DNA of 51,085 nucleotides from Tianweitania sp. UT-5YL-CI-8 (lineage in GTDB: Bacteria > Pseudomonadota > Alphaproteobacteria > Rhizobiales > Rhizobiaceae), in assembly GCF_030010215.1 (NCBI RefSeq), contig NZ_JASCRR010000022.1:1-51085 (forward strand). The letters are read 5' to 3'. Positions within the stretch are counted from its first letter, which is position 1, and every line of letters starts with the position of its first letter. Shown here piece by piece: positions 36,384 through 44,818 of this stretch. Below the pieces are notes generated by a model that worked only from the letters and a program-made list of their open reading frames with translations, was not told the DNA's origin and made no database searches. A program made the position numbers and the translations under genes.

Positions 36384-37381
36384 GCCTGCATCTCCTGTAC
36401 CGGATAGGCCGGCAGCGTCTCGGCGAAGTGGCATGCCGCGTAAGCGGAACGGACTTGGCGCAGGAGCGGTCGCTCGACGCGGCATCTCGGCTGGACGAAC
36501 GCGCAGCGGGGGCTGAAGGCGCATCCTTCCGGCAGGGCGAATATGGTCGGCGGGTTGCCGCCGATATCGACAAGCCGTTCGATCCGGCCGGTCAGATGCG
36601 GGAGCGCGCCAAGCAGCCCCCGCGTGTAGGGGTGGCTAGGGTTGTAGAAGACCTCCTCGACCGAGCCCCGCTCGACGATCGCGCCCGCATACATGACCGA
36701 GATGCTTTGCGCCATACCCGCGACCACGCCGAGGTCGTGGGTGATCAATGCCAGGCCGACGTGATACTCGGCGCACAGGTTCCTCAGGAGCTCGAGTATC
36801 TGCGCCTGTACCGTCACGTCGAGCGCGGTCGTCGGTTCGTCTGCGATGATCAGGTCCGGGCGGTTGGCGATGGCCATTGCAATCACGACGCGCTGGCGCA
36901 TGCCGCCGGAAAACTGATGCGGATACTGGTCGAAGCGCTGTTCCGGAAACGGTATCGCAACGTCGCGAAGCAGCTTCACGGCGCGGTCGCGGACTTCCTG
37001 CCTGGAAATGGAGCGATTGTGTATCCGGATCGCTTCGGCCACCTGGGCGCCGATTGCCATCACCGGATTGAGGGCTGTCATCGGATCCTGGAAGATCATG
37101 GACATCCGTGCGCCCCGTAAGCCGTGAACGCCGCGCCCGCTCTTCTGGATGAGTTCCTGGCCGAGAAATCGAGCCGAGCCGCTGATCCGGGTCGTTTCGG
37201 GCAGAAGCCCCATCAACGCGCGCATGGTTACGCTCTTGCCCGAGCCGGATTCGCCGACCAGGCTCATCACCTCGCCCCGGCGGATCACGAAATCGACGCC
37301 GCGCACCGCCTCGACATAGCCTCGGGGCGTCCGGAAGGCGATCGTCAGGTCGCGGACGTCCAGGAGATTTTCGGATGTCAT
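36380..37381 (-). CDS. Peptide-type ABC transporter ATPase, DppD-like (importer 3)
   Basis: A 333-residue ATPase with Walker [11 protein letters not shown], signature [15 protein letters not shown], Walker [13 protein letters not shown] and the cysteine motif [18 protein letters not shown] 37381 overlaps the DppC stop. The same frame stays open to 38341, but that extension is antisense-type shadow over DppC and not coding. It is closely similar to the importer 1 DppD. Confidence 0.92.
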   Translation of the reverse strand: MTSENLLDVRDLTIAFRTPRGYVEAVRGVDFVIRRGEVMSLVGESGSGKSVTMRALMGLLPETTRISGSARFLGQELIQKSGRGVHGLRGARMSMIFQDPMTALNPVMAIGAQVAEAIRIHNRSISRQEVRDRAVKLLRDVAIPFPEQRFDQYPHQFSGGMRQRVVIAMAIANRPDLIIADEPTTALDVTVQAQILELLRNLCAEYHVGLALITHDLGVVAGMAQSISVMYAGAIVERGSVEEVFYNPSHPYTRGLLGALPHLTGRIERLVDIGGNPPTIFALPEGCAFSPRCAFVQPRCRVERPLLRQVRSAYAACHFAETLPAYPVQEMQA

Positions 37382-38250
37382 GTAGTTGACCTCGGGTCGA
37401 GCACGTCGCGAACGCGGTCGCCAATGAAATTCAACGCCAGCACGACGCTCAATATGGCCAGGCCGGGCGCGGCAGCGATCCACCAGGTGTAGAAATTGAC
37501 GGCGCCTTCCGAGATCATCTGGCCCCATTCCGGGGTCGGCGGCGCGGCGCCGAGACCGATGAAGCTCAGCGCCGCCGCGAGGAGAACCACCTGGCCGAAA
37601 TCCATGGTCGCGTTGATCAGGATAGGCGTCCAGGACAAAGGCAGGATATATCGCCACAAGATGCGGAACCGCCGCACGCCCGAGGATACGGCCGCCTCGA
37701 CATGGTCCATCTGCTTGACGCTGATGACCTGGGACTGCATCAGCCGCGCATAGAGTGGCCACCAGACGATAATCATGGCGACGGCCGCAGTCTTCAGCCC
37801 CGGACCGAGCGCAACGGCCACCGCCATGGCGAGCAGCATTGGCGGAAACGACAAGGTGACATCGACGAGCCGCATGACGATGGTGTTCGTCCAGCCGCCG
37901 AGGAAACCCGCCGCGGCACCCAGCACTGCGCCGACGGTCGCGCCGACGACAACGACAACGACCGCGATCGGAAGCGACTGCGCCGCGCCGTAAAGTGTGC
38001 GGGAGAGGACGTCGCGCCCAAGCCCGTCCGTGCCGAAATAATGGTCGGCGCTCGGCGGCTGCAGCCGCGCGCCAACCATGTCGAGCGGCGAGTAGGGCGC
38101 CCATAGCGGCGCAGTCAAGGCTACGACGATCCAGAACAGGACGACCAGCCCGCCGATGTAGGCGGGCAGTGCCGACCAGAAATCCCGACGCAGATGGCTC
38201 ATCAACGCCTTGGCCCAGTTGTTGTTTTGAGGAGTGCCCATTGCAGTCAT
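37378..38250 (-). CDS. Peptide-type ABC transporter permease, DppC-like (importer 3)
   Basis: A 290-residue permease with FGTDGLGRDVLSRTLYGAA, several membrane helices, and EAAVSSGVRRFRILWRY as the coupling loop. It is paralogous to the importer 1 DppC (shared IVWWPLYARLMQ-type stretch and SFIGLGAAPPTPEWGQMISE). It lies 11 bases after the DppB stop. Confidence 0.92.
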   Translation of the reverse strand: MTAMGTPQNNNWAKALMSHLRRDFWSALPAYIGGLVVLFWIVVALTAPLWAPYSPLDMVGARLQPPSADHYFGTDGLGRDVLSRTLYGAAQSLPIAVVVVVVGATVGAVLGAAAGFLGGWTNTIVMRLVDVTLSFPPMLLAMAVAVALGPGLKTAAVAMIIVWWPLYARLMQSQVISVKQMDHVEAAVSSGVRRFRILWRYILPLSWTPILINATMDFGQVVLLAAALSFIGLGAAPPTPEWGQMISEGAVNFYTWWIAAAPGLAILSVVLALNFIGDRVRDVLDPRSTT

Positions 38251-38261
38251 GACGCCGATCG

Positions 38262-39281
38262 CTACTGGAGCTTGATCTTGGGATCGACGATCGCATAGGC
38301 GATGTCGGTGACCAGGTTGGTAAGCAGGAACGCGGCGCCACCCAGCATTGTCACGCCCATGATAGCTGGGTAGTCGAGGGCGCGCGCCGATTCGACCGCA
38401 TAAGACCCGATCCCCGGCCAGGAGAAGATCGTTTCGGTCAGCACCGCCCCTGTCAGGAGATAGGCGAAGGAATAGCCGATGACCGTGATGGCCGGGATCA
38501 GCGCATTGGGCAGAGCGTGGCGCAACAGCACGCGCAGGCCGCCTGCTCCCTTGGCCTTCGCCATCGCGATGTAGTCCTGGCTCAGCACATCCAGCATGCT
38601 TCCCCGCACCAGCCTGGAAATGATGCCCATCACCGACCAGCCGAGAACGATCGCCGGCAGGATCAGGTGGGACAGCGCCTCGAAGAACATCGGCCAGTTG
38701 CCCTGGATCAGCGAATCGATGGTGTGCAGCCCGGTGATCGGCGGGCCGGCCGCAGTTCGGGAGCCGAGTCGCCCCGGGCCGGGAGTCCAGCCAAGCTGCA
38801 CCGAGAATATCGAAAGAAAGACGAGGCCCGACCAGAAAACCGGTATCGACGAGCCGAACAGGGCGAACAACCGGACCGCATGGTCGAACACGCTGTCGCG
38901 GAACCGCGCCGCGACGACGCCGGTGGCAACGCCGAGAACCGAACCGAACAGCAGCGCCGCGACCACCAGTTCTAGCGTCGCCGGCAGGCGCTGCATGAGA
39001 TCGCGCGCTACCGGCCGCTTGGTGCGGAACGACACGCCGAGATCGCCCGTCGCGACATTTTGGAGGTACACGAAATACTGGGTCAACGGGCTCTTATCTA
39101 GGCCCCAGCGCGCCTTGGCGGCAGCCACGGCGGCCGGATTGCTCAGCATCCGTTCGGGCAGGATCGAGTTCAGGGGATCGACCTGCGATACCTGCGACAG
39201 CAGGAAGGCGATCGTCAGCACGCCAAGAAGAAGGGGGGGAAGGCCGGCCAGTCGACGAAATATGTAACGATAGATGTTCAT
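38262..39281 (-). CDS. Peptide-type ABC transporter permease, DppB-like (importer 3)
   Basis: A 339-residue DppB-type permease starting YIFRRLAGLPPLLLGVLTIA, with GDLGVSFRTKRPVARD and the coupling loop near MAKAKGAGGLRVL. It is collinear with and clearly paralogous to the importer 1 permease at 12176. It is separated by 38 bp from its binding-protein gene. Confidence 0.92.
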   Translation of the reverse strand: MNIYRYIFRRLAGLPPLLLGVLTIAFLLSQVSQVDPLNSILPERMLSNPAAVAAAKARWGLDKSPLTQYFVYLQNVATGDLGVSFRTKRPVARDLMQRLPATLELVVAALLFGSVLGVATGVVAARFRDSVFDHAVRLFALFGSSIPVFWSGLVFLSIFSVQLGWTPGPGRLGSRTAAGPPITGLHTIDSLIQGNWPMFFEALSHLILPAIVLGWSVMGIISRLVRGSMLDVLSQDYIAMAKAKGAGGLRVLLRHALPNALIPAITVIGYSFAYLLTGAVLTETIFSWPGIGSYAVESARALDYPAIMGVTMLGGAAFLLTNLVTDIAYAIVDPKIKLQ

Positions 39282-39319
39282 CGACTGGGTCCCGCCTTTG
39301 GCGTTCCTCTGCGTTCAGT

Positions 39320-40939
39320 CTACTTTTTGAAGCTCAGTTCCCGAAGCGGCAGGAACTCGTTGATGCTGTAGCGAACGCCTTGCACCGCGCTGCTGAAGAC
39401 CAGCACATTGTCCGGATTCACCAGCGGAACGATGATGCGGTCGTTGATCATCTCCATGGCGACATCCTTGTACAGGGCGTCGCGGCCCGCTTCCGGCGCG
39501 GCAAGCGCCTGGTTAAGCAGTTGCTCCTCCTTGGGGTTCATTTCGCCTTCAACGCGCTCGGCGCCCGAACGCTTTGCCCAGCGCGTGCCGGGGATCATGC
39601 CGAACGTCTTCACGAACTGGCCCGATCCATAATAGTCAGGCGCATAGTAGGAGGCGGTCAAGGGCGTACCGTCCCCCTTGACCACGTCCAGCCAGACCTC
39701 GAACGTCATCGGCTCAAGCGTGAGGCGAATATTGGCCTTGGCCATGTCCTGCTGGAGCTTCTGCATCAGCATGGACATATCCACGCCGTAATAGTTCTGG
39801 TTGGGGAACTTGACCTTGAGGTCGATGCCGTCCTTGAGCCCCGCCTCGGCGAGCAGCGCCTTCGCCTTCTCGAGGTCCTGCGTCGGCTCGGGCAGGCCAT
39901 CGGCCCCGGGGAAGCCGTTGGGGATCGGCGAAGCCTGCAGGCGGCCGGCTCCGGCCACGGTAAAGTCGATCACGCCCTTGTAGTCGACCGCCAGCGCAAT
40001 CGCCTGGCGGACAGGCTTGGTGAGCGGCACCGTGTTGCCCTTCGCGCCGGGACTGAGGGCCATGTAGATGTAGTTGTAGGACGGCGCCTTCTCGACGACG
40101 ATTTCGGGCGTTTCCATGGTCTTGGCGGTATCGGGAGCGATCTGCATCGCTATGTCGGTGTCGCCGTTCTGGATCATCTGCGCCTGGGCGATCGAATCCT
40201 TGGTGTTCTTCATCCAGATTTCGTCGACTAGCGCCGGCTCGCCCCAGTACTTCTCGTTGCGCTTGAAGCGGAGCTCGTCATTGGGGCTGTAGGACTGCAG
40301 CACAAAGGGACCGCTGCCGGCCGAGTTCTCGAGGAACCAGGGTTCCGCGGTATCGGTGTTGGCGGCGTCCTTGGTCGAGCGCGCGCCGTTTGCCTCGGCG
40401 ACGTCGCTGTTGATGATGGCTGCGTTCGGACCCATGACCTTGCCGAGGAACTCGGCGTCGGGCTGCGTCAGCTGGATGGACAGCGTGTGGGCATCCGGCG
40501 TCTCGACGGTCTTGATGGTGTCCAGAAGCCAGGACATACCGCCCTGGGCATTGGCCAGCCTGTCCCAGGACCATACGACGTCCTTGGCCTCGACTGGGGA
40601 TCCATCGGCAAACACCGCCTTGGGATTCAGTTTGAAGGTGAACGCCGTGTTGTCGCCGTTGGCCTCCCAGGATTCGGCCAGTCCGGGCAGGACGGAGCGT
40701 CCGTCCTCACCAAGACGGACAAGCGTCTCGTAGACGGCGGAGAGATAGATGAGGCAGGTATCGCAGGCCGCCCGCGACGGATCGAGGGAGTTGATGGCGA
40801 GGTTTCGCGCAATGACGAGCGGCTTGGACTCTGCCATCGCCTCTCCGGCGGTGATCGAGAACGGCATCGCAAGGCAGGTGGTCAGGAGCGCCAATTTCAA
40901 AGCGCCGCCAAGGCGCGGCGGGTTCGGAAATTTCGTCAT
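39320..40939 (-). CDS. Peptide-type ABC transporter substrate-binding protein (importer 3)
   Basis: About 539 residues, SBP_bac_5 family, with a Sec signal peptide (LALLTTCLAMPFSITAGEAM, cleavage near AMAES). The mature start NSLDPSRAACDTCLIY mirrors the importer 1 protein, including the CDTC motif, and homology continues to the C-terminus (LQASPIPNGFPG, YYAPDYYGSGQF). The preferred start ATG 40939 overlaps the RidA stop (ATGA), coupling the two. The 36-bp palindrome at 41031 lies about 90 bp upstream. Confidence 0.9.
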   Translation of the reverse strand: MTKFPNPPRLGGALKLALLTTCLAMPFSITAGEAMAESKPLVIARNLAINSLDPSRAACDTCLIYLSAVYETLVRLGEDGRSVLPGLAESWEANGDNTAFTFKLNPKAVFADGSPVEAKDVVWSWDRLANAQGGMSWLLDTIKTVETPDAHTLSIQLTQPDAEFLGKVMGPNAAIINSDVAEANGARSTKDAANTDTAEPWFLENSAGSGPFVLQSYSPNDELRFKRNEKYWGEPALVDEIWMKNTKDSIAQAQMIQNGDTDIAMQIAPDTAKTMETPEIVVEKAPSYNYIYMALSPGAKGNTVPLTKPVRQAIALAVDYKGVIDFTVAGAGRLQASPIPNGFPGADGLPEPTQDLEKAKALLAEAGLKDGIDLKVKFPNQNYYGVDMSMLMQKLQQDMAKANIRLTLEPMTFEVWLDVVKGDGTPLTASYYAPDYYGSGQFVKTFGMIPGTRWAKRSGAERVEGEMNPKEEQLLNQALAAPEAGRDALYKDVAMEMINDRIIVPLVNPDNVLVFSSAVQGVRYSINEFLPLRELSFKK

Positions 40940-41586
40940 GGTACATCCCATTTGTCGGTTGCGCGCCTCTCTGTTCTTGTTCCGGGCGGCCAGCGCGTGG
41001 AGCCGCCCATGTCTGGCAAGATGGCGTTATCGAATGGCATTTTTGATATTTCAAAATTGCCATTCGATGCCTCCGCGGCTGCCGGCAGGCGAACCGCGAC
41101 GACAATTTCGATTTCGACCGTGATCCGCTTCGGCAGCGAGCCCGCGCCAATCGCAGACCGCGCATGCGATCCGTGGTCAGGGCCGAACACTTCCACAAGC
41201 AGATCCGAACATCCGTTGATAACCTGCGGATGCTCCTCGAAATCCGGATCTCCGTTGACGAATCCGAGGACCTTCACGATCCGGTCCACAGCGTCCAGAG
41301 AACCAAGCGTTTCGTGAAGGACGGCAAGCAGATTGATCGTGGTCAGCCTCGCATGGCCGTACGCCTCCGCAACGCTCACGTCCTTGCCGACCTTGCCGAC
41401 ACAGCGCATCCCATCCGAAGACACCGGCCCCTGGCCGGAGACAAACACCAAGTCGCCGATCCGGACCGCCGGAAGGAAATTGGCTACGGGCTTGCGCGCT
41501 GCGGGAAGAATGATCCCGAGGGCTTCCAGGCGCTGGCTCGGCGTGGAATCGGGCCGGGGTCCTGCTTGCCGCGGTTCGCTTGTCAT
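40936..41586 (-). CDS. RidA/YjgF-family protein with C-terminal extension
   Basis: A 216-residue protein. Residues about 20-168 are a RidA-type domain with LVFVSGQGPV, the conserved arginine in HARSAIGAGSLP and glutamate in VEIEIVVAV. RidA proteins hydrolyse reactive enamine/imine intermediates made by PLP enzymes, which fits a window with several PLP enzymes. Residues 169-216 extend beyond the normal end, run through the 36-bp inverted repeat at 41031-41066, and finish in an ATGA overlap with the importer 3 binding-protein gene. The extension may result from loss of the original stop. Confidence 0.85.
   Translation of the reverse strand: MTSEPRQAGPRPDSTPSQRLEALGIILPAARKPVANFLPAVRIGDLVFVSGQGPVSSDGMRCVGKVGKDVSVAEAYGHARLTTINLLAVLHETLGSLDAVDRIVKVLGFVNGDPDFEEHPQVINGCSDLLVEVFGPDHGSHARSAIGAGSLPKRITVEIEIVVAVRLPAAAEASNGNFEISKMPFDNAILPDMGGSTRWPPGTRTERRATDKWDVP
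41031..41066. promoter_or_regulatory. 36-bp inverted repeat containing an operator-like core
   Basis: Two 16-base arms, CGAATGGCATTTTTGA and TCAAAATTGCCATTCG, pair with one mismatch around a 4-base centre. The core TTTGATATTTCAAA at 41042-41055 fits the operator family of this window. It lies inside the RidA extension and about 90 bp upstream of the importer 3 binding-protein start. It could act as a DNA operator or as an RNA stem-loop between the two genes. Confidence 0.65.
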
Positions 41587-41596
41587 GCCGCCCCCG

Positions 41597-42382
41597 TCAA
41601 TTGCGGCCGGGCGCGTTCAACGCCGGCAGGTCCAGCATCTTGAGAGCCTCGCGCGCGGCCTTGCCCATCAGCGAAGCGTCGCTGGCAATCGTCACGAACC
41701 GGAAGCCAAACGCCACCATCCGCGCAGCGTAGGCGGGATCGATCGTATGCAGACCGGCGATCTGGCCGCGCTTGGCCGTTTCGACAACAATCGTTCGATA
41801 GATCTCGACGATCTCGTCCTCGTCCCGATCGAATATCGGGCGCAGCCCATGGGAGAAGCCGAGGTCGCTCGGCCCGACATAGACGCCGCTCACGCCGGGC
41901 ACGTCCAGTATCTCCTGTAGATTGGCGACGCCCTCGACTGTCTCGATCATGGGCAAAACCAGGACCTCGTCATTGGCGAAGTCCTGGTAGCTTTGGTGGT
42001 CGCTGTAGGAAGCCGCCCGGTTGGGGCCGTTGGATCGCCGCCCCGCAGGAGGATAGAGGCAGGCCGCCACCAGTGCGCGGGCCTCCTGCGCCGAGTTGAT
42101 CATCGGGCAGATGACGCCCCAAGCCCCCGCATCGAGGGCCTTGCCGATAATTCCAGACTCGTTCCAGGGTACGCGGACCAGCGGCGTGACTGGGAATGCG
42201 GCCATCGCCTGGAAGCACTGCACCATGCTCAAATAGTCCTGCACGCCGTGCTGAAGGTCGACGGTGATGCTGTCCCACCCGCAACGCGCCATCAATTCCG
42301 CTGAGTAGCCGGCAGGTATCGAAAGCCAGCCGTTGGCGCAGGCGTTCCCGGAGGCGAGACCTGCCTTCAAGCTGTTCCTCAA
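41597..42382 (-). CDS. HpcH/HpaI-family aldolase
   Basis: About 261 residues of the HpcH/HpaI aldolase and citrate-lyase-beta family. It shows VDLQHGVQD with the catalytic histidine, LVRVPW with the substrate arginine, PMIETVEGVANL with the metal glutamate and GPSDLGFS with the metal aspartate. Enzymes of this class reversibly cleave 2-keto-3-deoxy sugar acids or similar 4-hydroxy-2-oxoacids to pyruvate and an aldehyde. The frame is open to an ATG at 42448, but the TTG at 42382 preceded by GGGGGAGG gives the family N-terminus and keeps the operator region non-coding. It is the first gene of the importer 3 operon. Confidence 0.85.
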   Translation of the reverse strand: MRNSLKAGLASGNACANGWLSIPAGYSAELMARCGWDSITVDLQHGVQDYLSMVQCFQAMAAFPVTPLVRVPWNESGIIGKALDAGAWGVICPMINSAQEARALVAACLYPPAGRRSNGPNRAASYSDHQSYQDFANDEVLVLPMIETVEGVANLQEILDVPGVSGVYVGPSDLGFSHGLRPIFDRDEDEIVEIYRTIVVETAKRGQIAGLHTIDPAYAARMVAFGFRFVTIASDASLMGKAAREALKMLDLPALNAPGRN

Positions 42383-42433
42383 CGCGTCCTCCCCCTTGCC
42401 TGAATAGCAAGCCACTGCCAATTGCAAATTTGG

Positions 42434-42498
42434 TGTATCATATTTCATTTCCCATGCAAATTAAAAATGGACTTTTGGCTATTTGATAGATCAAACTC
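42434..42498 (-). promoter_or_regulatory. Promoter/operator region of the HpcH-RidA-importer 3 operon
   Basis: TTTGATAGATCAAA at 42482-42495 is palindromic except for its centre and nearly repeats the 32051 site. A second AT-rich element, GTATCATATTTC, lies at 42434-42445. Both are within about 115 bp upstream of the TTG start of the aldolase. This is one of the six shared sites. Confidence 0.55.
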
Positions 42499-42589
42499 GT
42501 ACAGATATATGTCTCGCCCCGGCAGGACGCCGGCCTGCGACGCGCGGAAAACGCCTGGCGTACCCGATCATTTAGAGCCAGCGCGTTCG

Positions 42590-43510
42590 TGGTTGAACCA
42601 ATACCGCCAAGCTTATTCAGGGGCGGACACGAGCAAGCCATCGTAGCGGCGATCTTCGCGGCAATCGGCCGCCAGCGAAATCGCAACAGCAATATGTCCC
42701 CGGGCTTCACCTGCGTGCCTTGTCAGGCCAAACACGCCTCGACCTCATATGCGGTGATGTCATTGGCTTCGCCTTGGCGTATGGGGCGCCCGATCTCATG
42801 GCAATAGCTGTCGAGATCAGCGAGGACGAACCGGCCTGCGATCCCGCGCCTCGCCCAATGTTCGATGCCAAGGCGCGCACCCGGCTGACCGGTCAGACGG
42901 GTCAGACGGGTCAGACCGGATTTTAAATAACCTTGATAGTAGCCGAGCCGGCGATGGCGTATATGCCCCAGACCGTCCCCACTGCGAAAAACCTTTCTGA
43001 CCAGCGCGCCGCCGCATCCACAACCTTGTCCGCCGTCAACAGGCCGATGCCGCCAATCTCGTCGTCCCTGCCACAGACCCGCCCACGCGGAGCCCGCCAG
43101 CATATTCCCGTCCTTGCCCAAGTCGTCGTAGAAAGACGGACGCACTTCGTCGGATTGCTTCACCCGGGGCATCCCTTTCAGGCCGCAATAGCGCATGGCT
43201 GTTACGACCAACCCACCCTGAATCATCTGGGTATAGTGAGGGGGCATCATCAGCAGGTTGACCGCGGTGCGAATGGAACTGAGAAGAAGGACGCTGGCAA
43301 CGACCCGGACAGCTTGCCTCGCCGCCTTGAGACTGACACCGCCAATAACCACGGCGGCGAAGGCTTCAAACAGCGTCCCGATGCCAGACTGGGCGTGGCG
43401 CCAGACGTGCGTCGCCAGCAACCAGCCGGCAAGGAAGCGAGCACGCCAGCGAGTCTGAACACCCAGGCCGAAACGCGATTGACAGAAATGCCGGCCCTGA
43501 CAGGAATAGT
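42590..43510 (-). pseudogene. Decayed CUT2 permease and cyclase-family gene pair
   Basis: On the minus strand from about 43510, fragments in shifting frames read as a CUT2 permease C-terminus (GISVNRVSAWVFRLAGVLAS, then GTLFEAFAAVVIGGVSL and MPPHYTQMIQGGLVVTA). Next comes a cyclase-family N-terminus (PSFYDDLGKDGN, GSAWAGL, DEIGGIGLLTADKVVDAA). After a deletion marked by a 9-bp tandem repeat come GIEHWARRGIAGRFVLADLD and AYEVEACLA, an in-frame TGA at 42725-42723, and QGTQVKPGDILLLRF. Several frameshifts and deletions make it non-functional. It mirrors the intact permease and hydrolase families at 2586-5168. Confidence 0.75.
42891..42917. repeat. Three tandem copies of a 9-bp unit
   Basis: GGTCAGACG occurs twice, followed by GGTCAGACC, inside the cyclase pseudogene at the point where a large internal part of the gene is missing. 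It probably arose by slippage during or after decay. Confidence 0.8.
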
Positions 43511-43863
43511 GGCATTAACCGGCTCCCGCGCATTAAAAACGCAATCCCGCTATGAGCGAACGATATATCGTAGACTAAAATTTACAAAGTTATGTAAAGG
43601 TGTATGCGCTGACACACGCTCGAGCTCCCTGCGGAAACCTTGTCACGACAAGCGGGAAACGGCCAACGGCCGCATGCTGCACGGATCGCAGGCTGTTCGG
43701 AGGAAAAATTTCGATGCATCATTTGTCAGATGTAGAAAATGCTGCTCGACAGATCGATCATCTTTGCTATATCAAATAACTCCGCTTGCGGCGCTGGTTG
43801 CGTTGGACAAACTTGGCTTTGCACAGCCGCTCCGCGGCGGACCATGGACATGAGGGGATTTTC
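43511..43863. other. Intergenic and promoter region before the lactonase operon
   Basis: About 350 bp with an AT-rich segment (43555-43605) that includes the perfect palindrome CGATATATCG at 43561-43570, then the operator-like site at 43763. No gene is visible. It separates the pseudogenes (minus) from the lactonase operon (plus). Confidence 0.55.
43763..43776 (+). promoter_or_regulatory. Operator-like site before the lactonase operon
   Basis: TTTGCTATATCAAA differs from the TTTGATATATCAAA palindrome at one position and lies about 90 bp upstream of the lactonase start. Confidence 0.5.
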
Positions 43864-44730
43864 TTGCCGGACGTACAGGGGTCATTTTCGAAACACATAT
43901 CCTTTGAGCTGGTCATCGGTGAAAGTCCCGTCTGGGACGAAGACCGGCAAGCCCTCTGGTTCGTCGATATTCTGGCGCCCGCGATCTATATGCTCGACCC
44001 CCAGTCGGGCATGGTAAAGACGCACCCTATGCCCGCTTCCGTTGGAAGTGTCGGCCTCGCCGACAAAGGGCGCCTGATCGTGGCGCTTCGCAGCGGCGTG
44101 CACCTATACGACCCCCAGTCCCGGACGCTGCAATTCCTCGTTCATCCCGAGCCTGATGTCACGGTGAACCGCCTCAACGACGGGAAGGTCGGCCCCGATG
44201 GGTGCTTCTGGGTCGGGAGCATGCACGACTCGATGCCGCGTGCGCCCACCGGGTCCCTCTACAGGATCACGCCGGATGGCCAGTGCGCGCGGATGCTCGA
44301 TGGCATCCACGTTTCCAATGGCCTTGCCTGGTCGCCCGATGGCGCGACCATGTACCATGCGGACTCGCGGGGATCGGTCCGCGCCTTTGATTTCGACGCG
44401 AGGAGCGGACAGCTTTCCCGGCAGCGCGTGCTGGTCACGCTGAGCGAGCCGCAAGGGCTCGCCGATGGCGCGGCCGTCGATGTGGAAGGCTTCTACTGGA
44501 GCGCCGGCGTAACGGCAGGCTGCATCCACCAGATCGCGCCGGACGGCAGCGTCGTGGCCTCGATCGCGGTCCCCTGCCACGCACCGACCATGCCGTGCTT
44601 CGGCGGGCGCGATCTCAGGACCCTGTTCGTGACATCGCTGTCGACACGCCGAAGCGGGAAACCAGACCCGGGCACGCTTATCTCGTGCGACATGGACGTC
44701 GCCGGCGTGCCGGTCGGAAAATTCGGGTGA
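43864..44730 (+). CDS. SMP-30/gluconolactonase-family lactonase
   Basis: About 288 residues of the SMP-30/gluconolaconase/LRE beta-propeller family. Metal-site residues are visible as GESPVWDE (Glu), VNRLNDGKVGPDG, NGLAWSPDG (Asn) and YHADS (Asp). Members hydrolyse sugar lactones to aldonic acids. The preferred start is TTG 43864, with GAGGGGA upstream; the frame also stays open to 43786. It heads an operon with an aldehyde dehydrogenase and LhgO, consistent with oxidative sugar or sugar-acid breakdown. Confidence 0.87.
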   Translation: MPDVQGSFSKHISFELVIGESPVWDEDRQALWFVDILAPAIYMLDPQSGMVKTHPMPASVGSVGLADKGRLIVALRSGVHLYDPQSRTLQFLVHPEPDVTVNRLNDGKVGPDGCFWVGSMHDSMPRAPTGSLYRITPDGQCARMLDGIHVSNGLAWSPDGATMYHADSRGSVRAFDFDARSGQLSRQRVLVTLSEPQGLADGAAVDVEGFYWSAGVTAGCIHQIAPDGSVVASIAVPCHAPTMPCFGGRDLRTLFVTSLSTRRSGKPDPGTLISCDMDVAGVPVGKFG

Positions 44731-44818
44731 TGTGCGGCAACGCATCGGCTACACAGCCGGCGCCTATCGTTTACAGCAACAGGGTCTTCCCCTGACAGAC
44801 TTCCAAAAGGACACCGAC

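Noticed and set aside
36380-38341. A 653-codon frame that would fuse extra N-terminal sequence to the importer 3 DppD
   Set aside because: The upstream part lies over DppC in another frame; the ATG at 37381 with an ATGA overlap gives a normal DppD.
42723-42725. TGA in the cyclase remnant as a selenocysteine codon
   Set aside because: The gene also has frameshifts and a large deletion, so the stop is part of general decay.
42891-42917. CRISPR-like repeat
   Set aside because: Only three directly adjacent 9-bp units with no spacers.
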